Assembly: GCA_905160935.1 (NCBI GenBank)
Contig: CAJHZI010000457.1
Span: 2,509,501-2,573,500, forward strand
DNA: 64,000 nucleotides
Source: Enchytraeus crypticus
Lineage: Eukaryota; Annelida; Clitellata; Enchytraeida; Enchytraeidae
Direction of reading: 5' to 3'
The position numbers and the translations under genes are program-made. Shown one piece after another: positions 10,913 through 21,419 of the stretch. Position 1 is the stretch's first letter. Each line of letters opens with the position of its first letter. Under the pieces are notes generated by a model. That model did no database searches, was not told the origin of the DNA, and worked only from the letters and a program-made list of their open reading frames with translations.

Positions 10913-11727
10913 TCCGGCGTTATAAATAAATAAACCAATTGCCTAGTGTTACAAATTAATTGAAGTTGCATTCGATATACTATGGGTTAATAGGTACATG
11001 TACGAGATATGCAAGTAAATCGAAACCATTTCAGTAGCCATTTTAGGTCAAATTGTAGACTGGTTTTATATTATGGCACAAAACATTTATAGCCCTTCTG
11101 ATGGAAAATCACGTAGACGTATTGTTTTCTTTTTATGGAGAAATAAGTCAGATGGTTAGTAAGGATAATATTATGTATTTATACATTTGCCCTATATTTT
11201 ACGGAATTCTAGAAGGAGTTGTTCAAATGACCAAATGACTCTTTATTATTTTACAATAGTCTTTACAATAAGTTAATATCGCATAAATAGTACGGCAAAC
11301 TTACGGAAGGTCCCAGCAAGTCTGAAAGATGAGCTTATTAATTAGCAAAACTGCTTGATTTTCAATAATGTCGGCTATTTCTAGATGGTATTTGAACTTT
11401 ACGTACATTAGTTACTTCTGGTTTAGTATAGGAGCTTCTATGATGTTTCGTTAAGATGTAATATAGATCTATGCTATTTAATGACATCTGTTGTTTATTG
11501 ACAAAATGTTCTTGCTAATTAGCTTAATTATTTATATAAACTAGATGTTAAATAGGCTTCATAAGTATGACGTAATTAGGATATTCAGTAATCAAAAGAT
11601 AGCGGAAGTGTTAACTTATAAAGTAAAACACGCATTATAGTGAAATGATCAACTGTGTTGATATCTGTCACTTTTTAATACCACGTGTTTAAACCGTTAG
11701 GCAATTTATTCCATTTTCCGTGTAACC

Positions 11728-11850
11728 AGTCCAGTGAATGTCCGAGATATTACTCTCTGATCAGCGCGGCTGGGATTCGAACCCACAAGTGTTCAATTCA
11801 CCTCAGGATCTGTTATTTAAAACTTCATGACGTTACCCCTACGCTATTAA
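11728..11850 (-). repeat. tRNA-derived SINE, family 2
   Basis: Contains GGGATTCGAACCCACAAGTG and CACCTCAGGATCTGTTATTT on the plus strand; same family at 14470-14615 and 62268-62400. Confidence 0.75.
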
Positions 11851-11868
11851 GACTTACTTATGTCTCTA

Positions 11869-12190
11869 TATAATAATAATAATAATAATAATAATCTATT
11901 CATTTCTTTATTCGTCAAAAACAGACATTATCAAGATACATACATACACACACACATACACTCATCCACGTACGATTTTAGAACAATCAAAAGGTATTAT
12001 AAGAAACAAAAAAAATTAAAATTAAAAACAATTCTCACTAATTATGAATTCTAGTTAGGCCTAAGTTTCTTAAATTTCATTTTGTTTGTTTTATGATCCT
12101 ATGTTTATGTGTGTATGTGTGTCTATATATTTATATGTGATGCATCTTGATCCTGTCTGTTTTTGACGAATAATGAAATGAGTAATTACA
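11869..12190. repeat. (AAT)n and an inverted pair of a LINE-like 3' end
   Basis: After (AAT)n at 11869-11895, the sequence 11896-11945 (CATTTCTTTATTCGTCAAAA...) recurs inverted at 12140-12185 (TTTTTGACGAATAATGAAAT). Related sequence lies at 20155-20200. Confidence 0.55.
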
Positions 12191-13306
12191 GCACTAGCAT
12201 TAAACGCTTCGTAAATTAAATAATAACCTCCGCTAATTTTTATAGCGTGTCATGGCCGGTGTCCAGTCTTCGAGACCGCTTTACAGGTTTTTGGCAGGTT
12301 ATTATTGATCCTTTCCATGGTTAATCATATCTTTACTATTACAAGTGCATCTAGTGAAATCAAGAATCTAGTGCATATAGTGCATCTAGTGCTTGACCTG
12401 TAAATGGCAAGCTTTCAAAGTTTCGATACTGTAAGCTGACGCTAAACAGCTAAACATAGAGTTAACTTTTGCTTTAGCCAGAAATTGATTTTTTTTGGAC
12501 AATTCTGTCAATATACTAATGTTTCGTAGCAAGTAGACTATTCATATGGTAAGTTTAGTTATTTCTCATTTAATATTGGAACAAGGAAATGCATGGTTCA
12601 TCGAAGAGGCACTTGCCTTGTCCTATATCTTTGCTTGTTTAGACTGGGAATTGTACTCGAATATTCCGAGTGAAATACTTGTGCGCGAAATCTCTGAAAC
12701 ACAGAAACTAAATCACAAAGAAAATACATTTTAATGAAACTTCGCAACAGATGCAAATGTGTAGCTGCCTCGTTTAAAATTTGAAACTAAATTATAAATT
12801 ACAGAACAGTCGAAAGCATTTAGTAGTAGATTATCATTTAGATAACGTAACTATAAATACATTGAATATTCAAATGACATAAAATACAATATTTAATGAT
12901 ATTCAATCGTTAAATGAATTATGCATTGATTAAACAGTGGATAATCAGTGTTTAATTAATTTTGTTTAATCCACTGTTTAATGGGATTCAACAGTGGATT
13001 CTATTTATGCTTTTGCTTAATTTTAAAGATGATAGGGAAATTTCGACTTCAAATTTCAATTCGAATATTTGTATAGAGGATTAGTAGTATCTAGCCTATG
13101 TAGATAAGCAATACAGATCCTCTGTAGAAAGTCAGGTCGTAAACTAGATTTTATAAATACTAAAATTCTTATAAGAACAATCCCAGTAAATCCGAGAAAA
13201 TCATAAAAGCTGAATAAATAATGCACTAAATTGCAGTCTAACAATCCTAATAACGTTGCGTTACTACTGAAATAACGCACAACTTATTCCCCTTACACAG
13301 AGAATG

Positions 13307-16300
13307 TTAAAGTTTCTCGAAACTTATTTCAAACTCTGGGTAAGCGTGATAGTCTCTGAAGATGACGAAGACGGCAGGACTTGCTCTACCATGCCCAGTG
13401 ACCGAGTCGTACCGATCTGAGGGCGTTCTCATCGGAGGCTCTACGCCTTGATGACTCCCTTGGGCGTAGTGGCCGGTCAACACCCGACACAGAAGCATCT
13501 TTCCTGTTCTAGTTACATTCCCATTCTTGTTGTGGATGTTGACAGTGACGGAATATGGACGAGAGATTGCTGGATTGGTTGAGAAATATACTCCGGGACC
13601 TAAACTCGAACCTGGAAAATAAAAATTACTATGTACGATGCGGTACCTATAAAATAAAATCACTATCTACGATGCGGTGCCGGTCGGATGGTAAAATGGA
13701 TAGCGCACTTGCCTGAGCATTCAGAGCCATCGATTCGAATCCCAGTCGGACCGTCTCTGATATTATTCCTTGTGCTACGAATGTTTACGTTAAGCTTCGC
13801 TTTTCCAGTTTTATAGTCTCTCCATAAAGCAATTAAAGATTGACAAAAGAAGGCTACAAAACCGTCTCAATCGAGATTCTTTACAGTTAAGATACTACTA
13901 GAGAAATTACTGTAGTCAACGACGTCGTTAATGTAAATAAGAGAAACGTGTAAGGTGTCATCAGTCGTAAAAACTAACAATTTCTTCCTTCCCTCCTTTC
14001 GGATTCTCCTAGACTAAAACAATTAGTGTGCCACTCAAGATATGAAAAGCTCTCCCTTTTCAATCTACTCTTCCGAGGAATGGATGATGCGATAGACATG
14101 CTTTAATTTTCTTAAAGGGTGACTTACAGTAATGGCCAAAAGTATAGGAACAGTAGCAGAAATTTGCGACCAAAATGCGACGCCGAATAGTACGTGTGCT
14201 GGTTGTCACATGTGGGAGTTCAGTTTTGACATCGGTACTACTGATGCATTCAGTAGTGCAACGAGATTGATAATAAAATTATTTAAAATAAATATATGTC
14301 CAAATTACTCGGTGTCCCAATACTTTTGGCCATGACTGTAGTAGTACCATGCTAAACACTACCACAAAGTATATGCTATGTTGATATTAAGTACAGTTAT
14401 ATTATGCTATGCTTCTATGTTTATCATTTAATCAATCTTTAGCCTTACAATGGCGCTAAAATATCTCAATAGCGCCGTGGTGAGAGGCGTCAGGTAACGT
14501 AGTGAAATTTTAACTGACAGATCCTGAGGTGAATTGAACTCTCGTGGGTTTGATTCTCGGCCGCGCTGATCTAGGATAATCATCTATCAAAATCGGTGAT
14601 ATCTCTGTGTGTTTTGAGTTTTAATGAATCCAAAATCATATTTGAAATTCGGTCGGTTCATCTATTTCGAAAAACATTATAAAACTTCAAAGAATTAGAT
14701 CAATATTCATACACGGTATTAATAATAAAAAGTGCAGCAAACTTTAAAGGGACAACGTTAAGCTACTTCTAATTGTACAATCCTTAAGCGATGAAGAGTA
14801 AATCATCAAATTCATAATCTTTAGACTGATATTCTGAATGCTGTATATGCAACATTAAAAAATGTTCCTTACATTTGCATCATCGGTTTGACTTTCATGT
14901 AATAGAGCTCCATGTTGTCATAGACTGCAGTAGCACTGTAAATGTGTTATTGTCATTACTGTTAGCTGAAAATATATTATACTCGGACTCCGCTCCAGTG
15001 AAAGACTTAAAACTTAGCTACAAGTTTAGATCATCCAAATTACTTCCATTATCATTTTCCCTTGAATCCCAGTTTAGCTTGGGTAGGGATAATAGTTCCC
15101 ATTCGATTAAAAATTGCTATAGCAATTTCTGGAGCCTATGTGCTCGCCAACCAAATGCCCTTTTTGACTTAGGTTTGGATCATAGTGCTTTGTCGTCTTT
15201 TACGACACATGCAATCCAAGGTGTACTCTTCAGAAAAGTGAAAACAACACAGGTAATCAACCATCTAAATTGCGTTAAGATTTTAAAATTATACTATTAT
15301 ACTATTAAACGTTTCAACCGTGCTTGCCGGCGAAGCTCCTGTTGAAACCGAAACTACAGATCCTTCTGATGCTTCTGAAATTTGAACCGTGGAAGAGCCA
15401 CCTCTCGTTCTTAACTTCAAGTCCATTCTTCTTCTCCATCGTCGCCCGACACTGAGAGTAAAGTTGAAACATACTCCAGTTTTCTGCTCTACGAATCTGC
15501 CAATAAATCAATAAGTCAATCAATCGTCAAACAATCAAACAACTAACCAATCACTCAATCGAGCCACTAAGCAAGCATTCCGTCTATTGATTAACACATC
15601 AATGAATCAATTAATCAACCACTATAGGAGAGACTGATAGATATATTTATTTCAGCATCAACTTGACACCAAATGCACTGTCACCATATACAAATACACA
15701 TACAAATAGAAATTAACAAATTCATAGTAATACGGTGTAGCGGATGGTTTGTATAAGATTGAACAACGGCTGTCGGAGAAGAAGATATACATCATATCTC
15801 GCTAGGAGAGCTAAATAAGTAAATCAGATTTTTTAACATACTGTAAAGAAGAAAGTTACAAGAAACAACTATTTGCAATCTCCATAATAATTTCATTAGT
15901 AACTTATTGGCAGAAATTTGCTAAACGTCGTTAGTTTTTTTAATTTTAAAAGTCTTAGCTTTCATTTAGATGCTCTAAAAGTTCTTAACAAGTTTAATAG
16001 TCTAATTTAATAGTCTAATAGTCTAGTTTAATTGTTTAATAGTAAATTCAGTAAATCTCCACGTAGTGTCCGAGACACTGAAGAATACACCAACCGTTAG
16101 CGGCATATGTCGCAAGAGATGACTAAGCAGAAACTGACGAACTCTACCTGAAACCACCACTGAAGCCATATCTTTCCCAATATACAAGGCAGCGCTTTTG
16201 GTGAAAGGATTATATTGCATACCTGCTACTTAACTTCTCTCACAGAGGCTAGGATTAGTACATATTCCTGCTGTCATTTTCTTAGTCATTTATCATCTCG

Positions 16301-17068
16301 AATTTCTACACGTGATTAAAAATATACATATAGTGTTATTTCTTTCATAATTTATAAGCCAGGTAAATTACTGTTTATACTTTTAATTCTAACCGATGTG
16401 ATCTTGCAACCCATGGCTTTAAACTGCTTGCCGGCCAGCTTCTGAACGAATTTATAATCTGAGCTGTTTTGTGTTAACGGTACCATTCGTAGATTTCCCT
16501 TGTCTCCTTTCACCATTTTGCTCCAGTTTTGCGGATAAGTCGCCACTGCATAAAACAAAATATCAGGTTAAACACATTGGAAAACACATTTTTAAAGGCA
16601 TCACGGAACACATTGTGAAACACATCTGAATCACATTGTTAAATTCATTGAAAAACATATTGTGAAATATATAGTTAAACGAACTGTCAAAACTAACACA
16701 TTATAAAACACATTGTTAAACACATTATCAAACACATTATCGACTCAGTGGTTGGACGGAAAATTTATTAAAATTTCAAATGCACGAAGCTCTTTAAGAT
16801 AATTTAAGAGAACTATTGGAGGGTTATTTGATGATTTTATAAATTATAGAGGTTTAATATTTGTTGGATAACAAGTAGGCCTACTCATAATCTGTTATTA
16901 CGATTTGTTAAAATTACACCGAAGAATATGGTCGACATGATACGATGTGCAATCGACGTGTTATTTTAGTGTACAAGTAAAACATACAAAAATTAGTAGG
17001 CCTACACATCAAATATTCGATAGATGTAACAGACTATTGTAATATTACTTGGCAATTCTTCTTTTTCA

Positions 17069-17127
<59 letters not shown>

Positions 17128-17208
17128 AATATATATAAATTTATACATATAATTATAAATTATAATTACAAGTTATAATTTTAATTATAAATATAAATAT
17201 ATAAATAT

Positions 17209-17277
<69 letters not shown>

Positions 17278-18193
17278 AGACTCATGAGAAACATAGTCAG
17301 AATCACGAGAAAAATTAAAATAAACATCATCGCTAAAAGTTAATTTTTAGTTTATTTCGCGAGGTAGCAAACCGTGGCTGGCATCTTCAACGGCGGCCAG
17401 GAGTTCTTGACAATCTGTGACTTTCAACGAGGATTTTAATAAATCTGCAACAAAAATTTAGATTACTATAAATATCAGTTCTATCGCAATAGAAAATTTA
17501 ATGTTATTCTTCAAATATATTGTAAAAATTTCTATGCCAATCTTGGCATAGAAGTGTACATAAAAGATTTGCTGGTGCTGTTATTTTGACACATGATCAA
17601 AATATCAAACCAAGGTAGGGATTAATGAAAACGCTAAATGCGAAATATATAAATAAATACTAAATTACAATTTACATTTTATCAAAGATTAATTAAGCAG
17701 AGCCTGACCTGGTTGGTTAATTTACCGATTTTCAGAAATATTCGACTAATATCTTATATCTCCTCCATGTCTACAGACTCTGATGTACCGCAAGAGGCAA
17801 TACATTTGAATACAATACAGTTTGAATACAATACAATACATTTAAAAGAAATCTTTTACCCGTGTTGTGTCTAGAATGCTGAAGAATTGACCAACTGTAG
17901 ACTGCACGTGTCGCAAAAGGCGACAAGGCACAAGGATACAAACCAACGTCATAAGAGAATTCGGTTGGTGAGCGCATTTTCCTCCTTAAATTTCTACAAA
18001 ATTCACTAAAATGAAAGAAAAAGTAAAGGTCTAGTTGTGTACTGACCCTGGCTGGACTGGGGTTCAAGGAAAGGTGATGGTGGTGGTGATGATGATGATG
18101 ATGATGATGATAATGGTGATAGTGATGGTGATGGTAATGGCGATGGCGATGGCGATGTCGATGGCGACGGCGACGACGACGACGGCGACCGCG

Positions 18194-18229
<36 letters not shown>

Positions 18230-21200
18230 ACGATGACGATGACGACGATGATGATGATGATGAAATAAGGTTCTATACCAATGATATTTCTGGGTGTGTC
18301 GCAGACCACGCATTTGTTCCTATCGTCGTTGTTTTGAAATGTACATCCAGGGCATGTCCAGATTTTTGCTACCTGGAATAGATTGTCGGCCCCCGTCCCG
18401 CCATCTAGTGGTCTTGTCTCTAAAAACACAGAAATTAACTATCTGATCAAATAGATCAATCGATCAAACTAAATCAATTGATCAAACTAAAATGAAATAA
18501 TCAATAGATCAATTTCAATAGATCAATTTCAATAGGTCTGATCAATAGATCAAACTAAAATGAAATAAACAAGTAAAAAATAAAATTAGCTATCTAAAGA
18601 AATTAAATTAATAAGTGATGATTAAGATAACCTGACTGATTCACGAGGACATCGGTTCAAATCTCAGCCCGATCGTCTCCGACAGTATCGCTTGTGATGC
18701 GGAAATAGACGTTAAAAGTTATGGCTTCTATTTTTATGTTACATCTTTTCTTAATAGTGTTAAAATTCTTATCTATACCGTAACATTGCTTAGCCATCGC
18801 TTGCAAACATATGGATTCTGAGATGGTTTCCCTTTTCTTTCCTCCGTTCTTGTCTAGTCGCCTCTTGCGACACGTGCAGTTAGCCGTGGGACTATTTTTA
18901 GTGACCTGGATACGCACGGAAAATGATGGATATAATAACGATATTTTGAACCAAAAGATAGATTCATTGAAGATGAAAGACAGAAATTTCTACTTCATTT
19001 TTCATTTAAGTGTTTCCAACTAAATACATAGGATTGATAGGAACGCCTTGTGGCGTAGTGGTAGAGAGCTCGCCTCTTGTACGAGAGATCGCGACTTCGA
19101 GTCTGAATTACGATTCGGTTTTTCTATTCCGATGGGCGAATAAAATCCTAGTCGTGCGCACTTGGTGGTGTCAGCCCGAAGGATAGCCGACATATGAACT
19201 TAGAGTTCCATTTCTTATCTAGTTCCCTCCGTGTCGACTCCTTCACATAAAAAGGGATTTGCGGCGCACTAAATGGAAGTTCCTACTGCAGCCTACTTTA
19301 TATTTGATTTAAATATTATTAGCTGGATTCAAAAGGTTACAAATGAGGAAGTTCTGCAGAGAGTTGGTACAGATAGACAGTTATTAAAAGTATTAAGAAC
19401 TAGGAAGAAGAGTTGGATGGGACACATTCTAAGGGGAAAGGTCTATGATTCAATGGAGACATAGAAGGTAGATTGGAAAGAAAAAGAGGCAGGGGCAGGG
19501 GCAGGCCGAGATTAGGAACATTAGATGATTTAAAGATCCACTCATATGTGGAAATGAAGAGGAAAGTGGAAGACACGAGAAGAGTGGAGGGGTTATATAC
19601 CATGGACCTGCCAGTAGTGCACTAATAGAGAGAGAGAGATTATCAGCCAGGCAAATCCTCCGGGTAAAATCAATGTAAGTATCGAATCCAAACCTATTGA
19701 TCCATTTTCCATAACAGCTGACGATTTTGACGATCTCGAGGCTTTACCATTAAACTACAAACCAGTTAAATCAATCAATTACAAAGTCAATTCAATTTCT
19801 ACTATTTGGTTAAGACATTTATCAATCTGATAATTTATCAATTTATCAATTCGATGCAAATTTAACATTATTTAATAGATGTCTCTCTTGAGCTCTGCAA
19901 AATGGCAGGTCCAATAGACATATTCTTACTCACATCCTGCTTCTCGCATTCCATCGATTAATGACTCTTAAGACACATGCATGTTACGATTGATCTATTC
20001 TTCAGTATCCCGCGCACAACAATAGAAATTATATATTATATCATAATAAAATTACTATATTGCTGAATACTATATCTGAAGGCGTTAATAATCGCTTAGA
20101 CTACTGTTCAATTGCCTGAGCATTGAATCGAATATAGCGAGAATTAATATGTATATCCACTTCTTTATTCGTCAAAATTTGACAAGGAACAAAAGCAACA
20201 CTAAACAAATCAAACAGCATAAATATAAAAGTAGTATCAGAAACAAACCACCACCAATTACACAATTAGAGTTACAGTTAGCCTAATTGGATCGAAATAC
20301 ACACTTCATACATTCTATTATTGAGCATATACATTAGCCAACATGATACATTACACATTATACTGTACATTACATACATTAATTCATATAAATCATTAGA
20401 TTGCACCTTTGCAGATTCTACTACACCACGATAAACATAGTCCCCTTATGTCAGTTACTCTCAGTTTATTCAGTTATCTCCGTTGGTTAACTATTATGAA
20501 AATAGATGTTTTGGTGGAAATGCGCTCATGTTTAAAATGATAATAAAAGGCATAACCGCCGAGAAGACTATGCTAATACGTGTATATGTGTAGAAGATCA
20601 AATTAACTAATTAATATTTTGAAATTTACCGTGCAATGCATGCATATAACAGTGTGCTATGGAAGTCGTAAGTCATGTTTTGCCAAGAAAACTTTAATAC
20701 TACTAGTTCTACTAATGCACAACATCATCATCATCATCGTCGTCATCATTATTATCATCCTTCTTTGAACACCAGTTTGACGATTAGATCTGTTGAGTTA
20801 AAAACTTTTCCATTGGTCTTGGAAAATTTTATGTCTATTTCAGGAGCCTATCCGCTCACCGAGCCAATGCACTTGCTGACGTTGGTTTGGATCTTAGTGC
20901 TCTGTCGCCCTTTACGACAAGCTCAGTCCACGGTTGGTATATTCTTCAGCAACCCGGACACAACACGGTTAATATCTACAAATAATACTACTTAAAAATT
21001 ATTTTAACCTGTAGTTCCAATGAATTATCTCATCAGCAAATATATAAATTAAATTGAATATAACATAACGATTCAACCTTTTTCTCGTATCCTCTAATCT
21101 TGTCACGGTACAGATCTTGCAGTTTCCTACCAGCTCTTCTGATAGCCTGCGAAACGTTCACCAATATTATCATCATCATCGTCATCATCATAATCATCGT

Positions 21201-21387
21201 CATCATCATCATCATCATCATCATCGTCATCGTCATAATCATAATCATCATCATCGTCGTGTCGTCGTCGTCGTCGTCGTCGTCATCATCATCATCGTCG
21301 TCATCGTCATCATTATTATCATCATCATCATCATCGTCGTCGTCGTCGTCGTCGTCATCATCCTTATCATCATCATCATCCTCGTCG

Positions 21388-21419
<32 letters not shown>

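Larger units (their letters stand above)
10761..13306. other. Spacer between ART genes B and A
   Basis: About 2.5 kb of AT-rich DNA holding a CAAT-rich tract, a minus-strand tRNA-derived SINE, (AAT)n and an inverted pair of a LINE-like 3' end. An open frame at 12546-12734 has no recognisable domain and is probably chance. The 5' UTR exon of gene B and the 3' UTR of gene A should lie here; I cannot place them. Confidence 0.5.

Noticed and set aside
12546-12734. 62-codon open frame
   Set aside because: No domain, no splice partner, AT-rich surroundings; length expected by chance.
13678-13760. tRNA gene
   Set aside because: B box is good but the acceptor and anticodon stems do not pair and a SINE core follows.
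14132-14335. 67-codon open frame
   Set aside because: It lies wholly inside the Tc1-type MITE, including its terminal repeats.
14875-15345. 156-codon open frame, longest unspliced one on this strand here
   Set aside because: Overlaps a reverse-strand family 3 repeat (15045-15255) and antisense of an ART exon; no domain.
18035-18313. Long open frames with His/Arg, Met/Thr or Asp repeats
   Set aside because: They follow the GAT/GAC triplet array in every frame; no start context or domain outside the repeat.
19040-19105. tRNA gene
   Set aside because: A- and B-box-like parts are present, but the stems are imperfect and it continues into a non-tRNA body with no terminator.
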